A DNA stretch of 15,166 nt from JBDHAC01 sp039589195 (GCA_039589195.1 JBDHHV010000079.1:1-15166); one strand, 5' to 3'. Positions 1-7,208 are shown, counted from the first letter of the stretch. Numbers and translations: made by a program. The notes: generated by a model from the letters alone, not told the origin.

Positions 1-1335
1 CTCCGCCGGTGTAACGGCCTCCAGCCGGTCGCGGTGCAGGAAGAACAGACGCCAGTCCCCCATCGAGGCCCACTCGCTGAGTTGTCGGGCAATCCCCTGT
101 GGATTGTTGAACGCCAACTCGATGTCCTTGAGGAACTCGGTCTTCGCGCGCTCGACCTCCTCTGCGGTCGGCGGGTTCTCGATCAGGCCGTCGACCGTGG
201 TCAGGAGAGCCTGGGCCGCCTCTTCGAGCGAATCTTCCTCGCGCACCTGTGCGCCCAGCAGCAACGCACCGGGTTCCTTGAGCTGGAAGTTGAACGCGAG
301 GGCTTCCGCGGCCAGACCGGGCTCGATGAGGCTCTTGTACAACCGGCCCGAGGGCTCCGTGCCCAGGAGGTGGGTGAGGACGTCGACCGCCGCGAACTGA
401 TCGTGCGAGCCGGGTGGGACGTGGTACGCCGCCAGCACGAGCTGGATGTCGCCGATACGCCGCAGGGTTACGGTGCGTTCCCCGTCCTGGGTGGGTTCTG
501 CGGTGTAGGTCGTGAACAGCGTATTGGCCCCGCTTCGATCGGGATGCGGGATCGCCCCGAACTTCTCCTGGATCAACTCCAGTGCCCGACCCTCGTCGAA
601 GCGCCCGGCCACGACCAGCACCGAGTTATCAGGCTGATAGTACTTGCGGTAGAACGCCTGCAACCGGTCGATCGGCACGTTCTCGATGTCGGCCCGCGCC
701 CCGATCGTCGAGTTTCCGTAGTTGTGCCACTGGAACGCGGCCGACATGGTCCGTTTCAGCAGCACGCTCTGAGGACTGTTCTCCCCCGCCTCGTACTCGT
801 TGCGGACGACGGTCATCTCGGAATCCAGATCCTCCTTCGCGATGAAGGAGTTCACCATCCGGTCCGCTTCGAGGTCCAGCGCCCAATCCAGGTTCTCTTC
901 GCTGGCCGGGAAGGTCTCGAAGTAGTTCGTCCGGTCGAACCAGGTGGTCCCGTTCGGGAACGCGCCGTGCTCGGTGAGCTCCGCCGGGATGTCGGGGTGG
1001 TCCGGGGTCCCCTTGAAGACGAGGTGCTCCAGAAGGTGTGCCATCCCGGTCTCGCCGTAACCTTCGTGCCGGGACCCTACGAGATACGTGATATTGACCG
1101 TGATCTGCTGCTTGCTCTGATCGGGGAAGAGGAGTACCCGGAGTCCGTTCTCGAGCGCGTATTCCGTGATCCCCTCGACGGACGCCACTCGTGTGACGCC
1201 TTGCGGCGTGGGATCCTGTGTCGTTTCCACCGTCGCCTGCTGGGCGGTGACCGGCACGGCGGTCGTGGCGGCGAACGGGAGGGCCAGACCGCATATCATG
1301 GTCAATAGCATCAAGCGTGTGCGCTTCGGTGTCAT
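1..1335 (-). CDS. M16 family zinc peptidase (insulinase/pitrilysin type), partial at left edge
   Basis: The first 445 codons are present and the frame is still open at base 1, so the C-terminus lies outside the window. A signal peptide covers about residues 1-31 (hydrophobic core, then VPVTAQQ), so the enzyme is probably exported to the periplasm or outer membrane. The inverted zinc motif HLLEH (H100, E103, H104) lies in MAHLLEHLVFKGT. The downstream segment with DSEMTVVRNEYE supplies the usual third glutamate ligand. After it comes the typical M16 linker to a second alpha/beta domain (YYQPDNSVLVVAGRFD). The family cleaves peptides in a clam-shell chamber; many bacterial members occur as pairs of genes or as two-domain proteins, and which applies here cannot be seen. 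The ATG at 1335 is chosen because GGGGGA lies 5 bases upstream and the signal peptide starts there. It is divergent from the thioesterase gene at 1552. Confidence 0.93.
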   Translation of the reverse strand, partial: MTPKRTRLMLLTMICGLALPFAATTAVPVTAQQATVETTQDPTPQGVTRVASVEGITEYALENGLRVLLFPDQSKQQITVNITYLVGSRHEGYGETGMAHLLEHLVFKGTPDHPDIPAELTEHGAFPNGTTWFDRTNYFETFPASEENLDWALDLEADRMVNSFIAKEDLDSEMTVVRNEYEAGENSPQSVLLKRTMSAAFQWHNYGNSTIGARADIENVPIDRLQAFYRKYYQPDNSVLVVAGRFDEGRALELIQEKFGAIPHPDRSGANTLFTTYTAEPTQDGERTVTLRRIGDIQLVLAAYHVPPGSHDQFAAVDVLTHLLGTEPSGRLYKSLIEPGLAAEALAFNFQLKEPGALLLGAQVREEDSLEEAAQALLTTVDGLIENPPTAEEVERAKTEFLKDIELAFNNPQGIARQLSEWASMGDWRLFFLHRDRLEAVTPAE

Positions 1336-1551
1336 CGTATTCCCCCGGTCTGCAGGGTGGACATCTCATCTCCTGGCCGCGGCGTGGTGCGAGGAGAGCC
1401 AATCTTCTGGCTCGATCCCGGGTCCGTGAGAACCGAGTTCTCGAGTCCACAAGTACCACGTTGACCCCGACGTGTTCAATGACATCGAGAGCACGGGTGG
1501 CCGTGGCCCGAGCGCGGCGCTAGGGTAGGCGCGATCAACCGTGAGCTGACT
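1336..1551. other. Divergent intergenic region, M16 peptidase / thioesterase
   Basis: This 216-base stretch holds the control regions of two divergent genes. I see no convincing -35/-10 pair in either direction. TTGACC at 1461-1466 resembles a -35 box but has no good -10 partner. A perfect palindrome at 1428-1442 and a weaker one, CACGT (1457-1461) with ACGTG (1470-1474), are the only notable elements. Confidence 0.5.
1428..1442. promoter_or_regulatory. Palindrome, candidate operator
   Basis: GAGAAC and GTTCTC are perfect 6-base inverted arms around the 3-base centre CGA. The site lies 92 bases from the M16 peptidase start and 109 from the thioesterase start. A dimeric repressor could bind here, but no regulator is known from the sequence and chance is not excluded. 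Confidence 0.3.
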
Positions 1552-1962
1552 ATGAACGCATTCGAAACCGAGATCCAGGTACGCTTCGGCCACGTCGATC
1601 CCGCGGGGATCGCGTACTTCCCGCGCATCTTCGATTACCTGCACGATGTATTCGAGGCGCTCTGGGAGGGGCACGTCGAGCAACGGTATTACCACCTCCT
1701 CCTGGAGAGGCACATCGCGTTCCCGCTGGTCCACAGCGATGTGGACTTTCGGGCTCCTCTACATTTCGGCGATCGGCCCACGGTGCGAGTCACGTGCTTT
1801 CAGCTCGGCCGCAGCTCGTTGGGACTGCGGTACGTATTCTACCGGGGTGACGAGGTCTGCGTGGATGCGCGCATGATCACGGCGTGCGTGCGAACGGACA
1901 CGATGCAGTCCCTCCCCATTCCCGACGAGTTCCGCGCTCGGTTCGAGCACATTCGCGAGTAG
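1552..1962 (+). CDS. Acyl-CoA thioesterase, 4-hydroxybenzoyl-CoA thioesterase family
   Basis: This 136-residue cytosolic protein has the length of single-hotdog 4HBT/YbgC thioesterases, which hydrolyse acyl-CoA or aryl-CoA esters as tetramers. The family signature is at the N-terminus: VRFGHVDPAGIAYFPRIF, where D16 matches the catalytic aspartate of Pseudomonas 4-hydroxybenzoyl-CoA thioesterase. The rest follows the hotdog pattern: a long helix (YLHDVFEALWEGHVEQ), then strands around VDFRAPLHFGD, VRVTCFQLGRSSLGLRYVF and VCVDARMITACV. The physiological substrate cannot be read from the sequence. The ATG at 1552 is the only reasonable start, although no strong Shine-Dalgarno sequence precedes it. 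Its stop lies only 4 bases from the stop of the convergent sulfatase-like gene, so there is no room for a separate terminator. Confidence 0.9.
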   Translation: MNAFETEIQVRFGHVDPAGIAYFPRIFDYLHDVFEALWEGHVEQRYYHLLLERHIAFPLVHSDVDFRAPLHFGDRPTVRVTCFQLGRSSLGLRYVFYRGDEVCVDARMITACVRTDTMQSLPIPDEFRARFEHIRE

Positions 1963-1966
1963 CTTG

Positions 1967-4048
1967 CTAAGGCTGGCCGTGAACCTCCGCGTAGCGTTCC
2001 GCCACGGGGCGCAACCGCCCCTGCAAGCGCGCCACGGTCTCCCGGTGTTCGGGCAACGACGACAGGTCGGTTTGGCACCACGGGTCACGGACGATGTCGT
2101 ACAGCTCGGTCGAGCCGTCACCGTTCAGGATGAAGTAAAGATCTCCCTCGAGCGCGGCCTGCATGTGCCCGCGGCTCACGGGGTTGTGCGCCTGCATGAA
2201 GGGTAGCCCGCTCGTCTCGGCGAGTACGAGATCTCTGGAGTCACCCGTCGCTTCGTCGCCCGCTGCCTCCTCGCGCGCTGCCTCGTCGCCGGTTGCCTCG
2301 ATGACGCCGTCCGAGCTCCAGTAGCGGACCAGGCTCTCACCACCCGGCGACATGTCATCGAGACCCAAGAGAGTAGCGACCGTCGCCGGCAGATCCCGGA
2401 GGCTGACGGGTTGCTCGACCCGGTGTCCCGCGGGGACGCGCCCCGGAAGGATGAGCACCAGGGGAACGTGAACCGATGCGAGATTGAGGCTTCGCCCGTG
2501 CTGGACCACGCCTTTCTCCCCGAACTCCTCCCCGTGGTCCGAGGTCACTATCACGAGCGTGTTCTCGAGCGCCCCACGTCTCTCGAGCTCCAGAAAGAGC
2601 TCCTCGAGTCGCGCGTCCAGCGCGAGAATGCTGGCGTCGTAGGCGTCGACCCACCCCTGTAGCTCCTCTCGCGTTCGCATTTGTTGCGAGTCGATCGAGG
2701 CGTGGTCGCACGGGCGTGGTCCCGTCACGAACTCCTGGGCGAATTCGCCCGGGGGGAGATACGGGTCGTGCGCATCGAAGAAGTTCAGGAATGCGAAGAA
2801 CGGACGACCCCCCACTCCGGCCTGCCATCCCAGAAACTCATCCGAGACCACGTGCGCGGGCTTCCGGCCGAGGGACTCATGGTAACCGGTGAGGCGGCGC
2901 AGCCACTTCAGTCCACCCAGTGTTTGGCCGAGCGAGACGCTATTGATGAACTCGCTCGGGCGAGTCACGCCATCGTCGTAGTGCGCGAAGCCTCGGTCCA
3001 GGCCGGTGAAGCGGCTGGCGTAGACGCGGTTCGCCACGAACCCCCCCGTGAGGTACCCGCGCTCGGCCAGCGCCTCGGCCAGCGTCCACGGCTCCGCTTC
3101 CACAGGCACGCTCCAGTCGGCGCGCAGATCGTGCGGGTACACCCCGGTCAATGCGCTCGCGTGGGAGGGCAGCGTCCACGGAGCGGGGGAGAGGGCCCGC
3201 TCGAACGTCACTCCGGCCCTCGCCCGCCGGGTCAGCCCGGGGGATGTCTCCCGCTCGTATCCATACAGACCGAGGCTCGACGCCCGCACGGTGTCCAGGA
3301 TGATCAACAGGAGATTGGGGGCTCCGGCTCGTCCCTCCGGCAGCTCGCTCAAAGCTTGCCGCTCGGCGCGCCAGTGGGTCACGGGGCGGGCCGCCGCTAC
3401 TCCGATGACGGCGAGCGCCAGCGGGATGGCGGTTCGCCGCACCAAGCGGTGCAGACCGATCCAGTGGGCGGCGACCCCCCTCCCCATCCGCGAGGCGACT
3501 CCGGCGGCGAAAACCGCGAGCGCGGCGGGGTGCACCTGTTCCCGGAAGTGCAGAGCGAGCGATATGAGGAGCAAGCAGACGAAGAACGCCGAGATCGTCG
3601 AGGCGCGTATCCGCCCGCGGGCCGCCAGCAGGCCCGCTGCCCCACCGAGGAGTCCGAACATGACGACGTCGGTGACGGCGGCCATCCATGGAACCGGGGG
3701 TGCCGGACCCAGGAACGGCTGGATCCGGAACCGCACCAACTCCAGGAGGAGCATCTCGCCCAGGCCTGTGAGCAGGCCGAGCCATACTCCGAGGACCACG
3801 ACGCGACCCGGAGTCACGACCGCGGCTCCGGGTGGCGCAGCCGAAGCGAGGAATCGAGCTCCAACCGGCGTGAGCAGAAAGACGCCGCCGAGGAGACCGA
3901 GCAGTCCCGCCCCCAGCAGCAGAGCCTGGCTCGTGCCGAATCCCGGTGCCGAACCCGGCACGGCCTCGGCCGCAAACGCCAACGCGGCGACCACCAGACC
4001 ACCGACTATCAGCAGCGCGGCCCGTCTTCGTCCCGTCCTATCCCCCAT
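1967..4048 (-). CDS. Membrane-anchored sulfatase-fold hydrolase/transferase (alkaline phosphatase superfamily)
   Basis: About 693 residues. The N-terminal third has roughly six or seven hydrophobic segments between residues 10 and 220, so the protein sits in the inner membrane. From about residue 243 a sulfatase-like catalytic domain starts with the metal-binding strand NLLLIILDTVRASSLGLYGY. The active-site segment is PAPWTLPSHASALTG, and a later metal site is VTSDHGEEFGEKG. In true sulfatases the active-site residue is Cys or Ser converted to formylglycine, followed by x-P-x-R. Here it is Thr292 with His in place of Arg. This suggests a Thr-nucleophile phospho-transferase or phospho-hydrolase rather than a sulfatase; that is inference. 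A repeat-coded Ala/Glu-rich insertion lies near the C-terminus. The ATG at 4048 has GGAG 5 bases upstream; an in-frame ATG at 4066 lacks a ribosome site. It lies downstream of icd on the same strand. Confidence 0.85.
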   Translation of the reverse strand: MGDRTGRRRAALLIVGGLVVAALAFAAEAVPGSAPGFGTSQALLLGAGLLGLLGGVFLLTPVGARFLASAAPPGAAVVTPGRVVVLGVWLGLLTGLGEMLLLELVRFRIQPFLGPAPPVPWMAAVTDVVMFGLLGGAAGLLAARGRIRASTISAFFVCLLLISLALHFREQVHPAALAVFAAGVASRMGRGVAAHWIGLHRLVRRTAIPLALAVIGVAAARPVTHWRAERQALSELPEGRAGAPNLLLIILDTVRASSLGLYGYERETSPGLTRRARAGVTFERALSPAPWTLPSHASALTGVYPHDLRADWSVPVEAEPWTLAEALAERGYLTGGFVANRVYASRFTGLDRGFAHYDDGVTRPSEFINSVSLGQTLGGLKWLRRLTGYHESLGRKPAHVVSDEFLGWQAGVGGRPFFAFLNFFDAHDPYLPPGEFAQEFVTGPRPCDHASIDSQQMRTREELQGWVDAYDASILALDARLEELFLELERRGALENTLVIVTSDHGEEFGEKGVVQHGRSLNLASVHVPLVLILPGRVPAGHRVEQPVSLRDLPATVATLLGLDDMSPGGESLVRYWSSDGVIEATGDEAAREEAAGDEATGDSRDLVLAETSGLPFMQAHNPVSRGHMQAALEGDLYFILNGDGSTELYDIVRDPWCQTDLSSLPEHRETVARLQGRLRPVAERYAEVHGQP
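2237..2296 (-). repeat. Four in-frame 15-base tandem repeats inside the sulfatase-like gene
   Basis: Read on the minus strand, four consecutive 15-base units encode ATGDE, AAREE, AAGDE and ATGDS. The repeats add a flexible acidic stretch between the catalytic domain and the C-terminal part (after DGVIE, before SRDLVLAE). Units differ by a few bases, so this is an aged or selected expansion that keeps the frame. Confidence 0.7.
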
Positions 4049-4076
4049 CCACGCTCCGGTTCTCATCGCGTCGGCG

Positions 4077-4102
4077 CGCCGCGAGAATAATGCCTCGCGG
4101 CG
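4077..4102 (-). terminator. Intercistronic hairpin between icd and the sulfatase-like gene
   Basis: CGCCGCGAG (4077-4085) and CTCGCGGCG (4094-4102) form a perfect 9-bp stem with an 8-base AT-rich loop. It starts 10 bases after the icd stop on the minus strand. No T-run follows, so it may be a factor-assisted or partial terminator, or an mRNA-stabilising end for icd. It would lower read-through into the downstream gene. Confidence 0.5.
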
Positions 4103-4111
4103 AGGGCGAAC

Positions 4112-5368
4112 TCACATGTTCGCCACCATCGCTTGCGCGAACTCGCTCGTCTTGAGGAGGGTCGCGTCCTCCGTCAAGCGGTGGAAGTCGTACGTCACGC
4201 GCTTCTCCGAGATCGTCTTCTCGAGACTCGCTACGATCAAGTCTGCGACCTCGTGCCACCCGAGATACCGGAACATCATCTCGCCCGAGAGGATTACCGA
4301 GCCCGGGTTCACCTTGTCCTGACCGGCATACTTCGGCGCCGTGCCGTGTGTGGCCTCGAAGATCGCGTGACCGGTCTCGTAGTTGATGTTGGCACCGGGG
4401 GCGATCCCGATCCCTCCGACCTGCGCGGCGAGGGCGTCGGAAATGTAGTCGCCGTTGAGGTTCATCGTCGCGATCACATCGTACTCGGCCGGACGGGTCA
4501 GTATCTGCTGGAGGAAGGCATCCGCGATCACGTCCTTGACGACGATGCCACCGGGCGTTTTGCACCAGGGACCGCCGCCGAATTCCTCCGCACCGAATTC
4601 TTCCTTCGCGACTTCGTATCCCCAGTCGCGAAATCCGCCTTCGGTGAACTTCATGATGTTCCCTTTGTGGACGAGCGTGACGGTCGGGTAGCCCTGCTCT
4701 CGCGCGTACCGGATGGCGGAGCGCACGAGACGCTTGGTGCCTTCCTCGGAGATGGGCTTGATTCCGATGGAGCTCGTGTCCGGAAAGCGGATCGTGCTCG
4801 TTCCCATCGTCTCCCGAAGGAAGCCTATGAGGCGCTCTACTTCCTCCGTCCCGGCCTGCCACTCGATGCCCGCGTAGATGTCTTCCGTGTTCTCGCGGAA
4901 GATCACCATGTCCACCAGGTCCGGGCGCTTCACGGGAGAAGGGACTCCCGCGAAGTACCGTACGGGCCGAACGCACGCGAACAGATCCAGCTTCTGGCGA
5001 AGCGTGACGTTCAGCGAGCGGAAGCCACCGCCAACGGGAGTGGTGAGCGGTCCCTTGATGGCTACCAGGTGATGATTGATCGCCGTGAGGGTGTCGTCCG
5101 GCAGCCAGCTCCCGACCGTGTCGTTCGCCTTCTCGCCGGCGTACACCTCGAACCACACGATCTCACGCTCACCGCCGTATGTCTTCTCGACGGCCGCGTC
5201 GAACACCGTCTTGGAGGCCGCCCAGATGTCGGGTCCCGTGCCATCTCCCTCGATGAACGGGATGATCGGCCGCGCGGGCACCTGAAGCTCTCCATCCGAC
5301 AGAGTGATCCGCTCGCCCATGCTTGGTGGAATCAGTTGTTCGTATAGAGTGTTGGTCGCTGTAGTCAT
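4112..5368 (-). CDS. icd: NADP-dependent isocitrate dehydrogenase
   Basis: A 418-residue cytosolic TCA-cycle enzyme that oxidatively decarboxylates isocitrate to 2-oxoglutarate; E. coli Icd has 416 residues. Substrate-site residues are in place: S118, N120 and R124 in RSLNVTLRQ, R134 in ACVRPVRYF, and R158 and Y165 in FRENTEDIY, plus the lysine of LVHKGNIMKF. S118 equals the serine phosphorylated by the AceK kinase in E. coli; no aceK is seen here. NADP preference is shown by Lys-Tyr in HGTAPKYAGQDKVNPG and by the Tyr and Arg of VTYDFHRL, which match the E. coli NADP determinants. The ATG at 5368 gives the right N-terminal length, though the ribosome site is weak (AGAG). The palindrome TACATGTA (5376-5383) lies directly upstream. 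The sulfatase-like gene follows after 63 bases. Confidence 0.97.
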   Translation of the reverse strand: MTTATNTLYEQLIPPSMGERITLSDGELQVPARPIIPFIEGDGTGPDIWAASKTVFDAAVEKTYGGEREIVWFEVYAGEKANDTVGSWLPDDTLTAINHHLVAIKGPLTTPVGGGFRSLNVTLRQKLDLFACVRPVRYFAGVPSPVKRPDLVDMVIFRENTEDIYAGIEWQAGTEEVERLIGFLRETMGTSTIRFPDTSSIGIKPISEEGTKRLVRSAIRYAREQGYPTVTLVHKGNIMKFTEGGFRDWGYEVAKEEFGAEEFGGGPWCKTPGGIVVKDVIADAFLQQILTRPAEYDVIATMNLNGDYISDALAAQVGGIGIAPGANINYETGHAIFEATHGTAPKYAGQDKVNPGSVILSGEMMFRYLGWHEVADLIVASLEKTISEKRVTYDFHRLTEDATLLKTSEFAQAMVANM

Positions 5369-5580
5369 CGATCTCTACATGTATCCAGTGTTCACTTTCG
5401 CTCGAGTCGGTTCGCCAACCCGGGGCCGTCCCGCCCCGCCAGATCAAGATTACCAGCCACTACCATGGCGGACAAACGGCTGGAACTCCGCCGTCCAGGT
5501 GAGCCCGACGCTTCGCTTCGGCTCGGGCCGGGTCGCCAGCCTCGCTCACGACCAGGAGGGCGGTCCGAGCATGGGCCCGG
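5369..5580. other. Intergenic region between the barrel gene and icd
   Basis: This 212-base region should hold the end of the barrel transcript and the icd promoter; both genes are on the minus strand. CGGGGC (5421-5426) and GCCCCG (5433-5438) form a short GC hairpin with a 6-base loop, and GCCCGA (5503-5508) with TCGGGC (5523-5528) forms another with a 14-base loop. Either could end the barrel transcript, but neither is followed by a T-run. No clear promoter motif is visible. Confidence 0.35.
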
Positions 5581-6792
5581 TCAGAATCTCGCGTCCATCA
5601 TCAGGTACAACCAGGTCATGTCCTCCGAGAGACGCCCGATGTCGGCCCAGGTGTCGTCCTGTATCACGAAGGCCGCGCCCCCCTGGATCGAAAGATCGGG
5701 ACTGTAGTTCCAGGTGGCTATGAGGTCGATCTCCTCGCCCAGGTGTCCGGAGTCGAACCCGCCTGTCTTCGCGAGGCGGAAGGAATGCGCGTCGAGGCTC
5801 AGCCGCCAATCGTCCGCCGGCCGGACCGCAAGCTTGAGCGCCAGATCCTGCAATCCCTGGTTAGCCGTGTGGGCCGGGATGTTGAGAAACAGGTCCGCGA
5901 ACCCGTAGAACTTGTGGTTGGTGGCAAACAGCGTATCGAAGACCTTCAGCTTTCCGTCGTCCGCATCGTCATCGCCCGACAGGTAGTCGTACCACAGGGT
6001 CGCGGTCGCCCTGCCATCGGCGAACAGGTATGCGAGCCGCCCGCCGAACATGTACGCACTCACATCCGTGCCCCCGCGGTCACCCGTCTGGACGGAGCCT
6101 TCGGCCCGATAGATCAGGTTCTCCGCCGCGCCTACCCAGCGCGCCCCGAATGTGGCCTGCTCCGTATCGGTGTTCGCCCCACCTTCCACGTTGTCGACCC
6201 GGTTGAAGATCACGTACACATCGACTGCCTGGTCGTCGGCCACCTCGATCGTCCCGTACCCGGCCACCAGCTGGGCGTCGCGGTCGACGTCGGGAGTTAT
6301 GTCGTTCCCGAGTTGCGCGAGGAAGACATTCATTTTGCCGAGCTCACCCGCCCCGCTCAGCAGCAGACCATCGAAGCTCCGTCCCTGCTGCGTCCACCCG
6401 ACGGCCCCCACGAGGCGTTGCCCCCCGAAGTTCACCTCCTGCCGCCCGACCCGACCGAGGAGCAGTCCGTTGCCTGACCGCACATCGATGTAGCCCTGGT
6501 GCAGATCGAAGTTCTCGGCGCTGAAGTCGGTGAGGGTGTTGGTTTCCTCTCCCCACAACCGCACATCTTGCACCTGGAGGAACACGCTGACGTTCTTTTC
6601 GAGCGACGCCGTGATGTTCGCCCGCGCCCGCATCGAGACGAAGGCATCGGAGTCTCCCGCTCCTCCCACGAAGGGGTCTCGGGACTCGGCGCGCGGCCGT
6701 AGCTGGCCCCCGATTGTCACGTCCTGCGCGACGGCGAACGAGCTGGATGCCAGGAGCAGGAGCCCTGACAGGACAACCCTGCGCGATTTCAT
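5581..6792 (-). CDS. Outer-membrane beta-barrel protein, alginate-export (porin-like) family
   Basis: A 403-residue exported protein. A signal peptide (MKSRRVVLSGLLLLASS, ending SFAVAQ) is followed by a first strand, VTIGGQLRPRAESRD. About 16 to 18 alternating amphipathic strands can be traced, with short turns and acidic loops such as SGDDDADDGK. The last residue is Phe (YLMMDARF), the usual signal for the BAM insertion machinery. The FDLHQGYIDVRSGNGLLLGRVGRQEVNFGG segment is typical of the alginate-export/AlgE-like barrel family: a strand describing a shared porin edge, then GRQ-(V/E). The transported solute is unknown; no polysaccharide genes adjoin it. The ATG at 6792 is preferred over an upstream GTG in the same frame because AGGAG lies 7 bases before it and the signal peptide begins there. 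It is divergent from the sigma-factor operon. Confidence 0.8.
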   Translation of the reverse strand: MKSRRVVLSGLLLLASSSFAVAQDVTIGGQLRPRAESRDPFVGGAGDSDAFVSMRARANITASLEKNVSVFLQVQDVRLWGEETNTLTDFSAENFDLHQGYIDVRSGNGLLLGRVGRQEVNFGGQRLVGAVGWTQQGRSFDGLLLSGAGELGKMNVFLAQLGNDITPDVDRDAQLVAGYGTIEVADDQAVDVYVIFNRVDNVEGGANTDTEQATFGARWVGAAENLIYRAEGSVQTGDRGGTDVSAYMFGGRLAYLFADGRATATLWYDYLSGDDDADDGKLKVFDTLFATNHKFYGFADLFLNIPAHTANQGLQDLALKLAVRPADDWRLSLDAHSFRLAKTGGFDSGHLGEEIDLIATWNYSPDLSIQGGAAFVIQDDTWADIGRLSEDMTWLYLMMDARF

Positions 6793-6799
6793 CGGCTTT

Positions 6800-6804
6800 C
6801 TCCT
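6800..6804 (-). promoter_or_regulatory. Ribosome binding site deciding the barrel-protein start
   Basis: AGGAG on the minus strand, 7 bases before the ATG at 6792. It excludes the longer in-frame start 33 bases upstream, which would put a non-hydrophobic extension before the signal peptide. Confidence 0.75.
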
Positions 6805-6840
6805 GTGATGGCCGGGAAGACACACCGATCCTCGATGGCA

Positions 6841-6854
6841 GAACGAATCCGTTC
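6841..6854. promoter_or_regulatory. Palindrome upstream of the barrel gene, candidate operator
   Basis: GAACG (6841-6845) and CGTTC (6850-6854) are perfect inverted arms around AATC, 48 bases upstream of the barrel-protein start. It could be an operator in the leader or a small hairpin; the regulator is unknown. Confidence 0.25.
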
Positions 6855-6869
6855 GGCCGAGCGAGGGGT

Positions 6870-6924
6870 GCCGGGGCCGGGCACCGGCAAGATCTGCCGC
6901 CGGCGCCCGGAGCCTCGCCCCGGC
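6870..6924 (-). terminator. Strong GC-rich compound hairpin
   Basis: Outer arms GCCGGGGC (6870-6877) and GCCCCGGC (6917-6924) continue into CGGGC/GCCCG and CCGGC/GCCGG, with one mismatch, a 7-base bulge (6910-6916) and a 10-base loop: about 18 pairs in all. On the minus strand it begins 7 bases after the TGA at 6932-6934 and ends 77 bases before the barrel-protein ATG. It could be a terminator of a lost upstream gene or a structured leader of the barrel mRNA. No T-run follows. Confidence 0.4.
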
Positions 6925-7105
6925 TCAGAGATCAGTAGATGTCGTATGCCGTGCTGTAAGTGTCGAGCCTGCCGGTCGCCGTGACCAGCGAATCGCCCTG
7001 TGGTGGAACAAGTGTCGGCAGGATCTATGCGGTCGCGGCATTCCCTTGAAGCGGCCGTCGAGCCTACCATTCACGGACCACGCAATCGTAAGTCCAGAAA
7101 CGATT

Positions 7106-7118
7106 TACGAATATCGTA
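7106..7118. promoter_or_regulatory. AT-rich palindrome in the divergent region
   Basis: TACGA and TCGTA flank ATA in perfect inversion. Next to it, CGTAA (7087-7091) and TTACG (7105-7109) are also inverted. This AT-rich island in a GC-rich region is a plausible protein-binding or promoter area for either divergent gene, with no further support. Confidence 0.25.
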
Positions 7119-7182
7119 CCTGAAGGCTCCATCTCGACGGGGCCGGAGAGCACGCCGGGGACATCGCGGGCAATTATGGCAC

Positions 7183-7208
7183 CGGACGGGGACGTTATGC
7201 CCCGCCCG
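7183..7208 (-). other. GC-rich hairpin in the divergent region
   Basis: Arms at 7183-7191 and 7200-7208 pair over 9 positions with an 8-base loop (7192-7199). In minus-strand RNA the single mismatch becomes a G-U pair, so the structure is best formed on a minus transcript. The role is unknown. Confidence 0.3.

Noticed and set aside
34..1308. Plus-strand open frame of 424 codons opposite the M16 peptidase
   Set aside because: The minus strand carries the zinc motif and signal peptide; the plus translation has no recognisable domain.
2681..4090. Plus-strand open frame of 469 codons opposite the sulfatase-like gene
   Set aside because: Low-complexity Arg/Gly/Gln-rich translation with no motif; the minus strand encodes a clear membrane and catalytic domain.
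4133..5347. Plus-strand open frame of 404 codons opposite icd
   Set aside because: Shadow of the highly conserved icd coding frame.
6789..7070. Minus-strand frame of 93 codons upstream of the barrel gene
   Set aside because: Arg/Gly-rich, no ribosome site, and it runs through the strong hairpin.
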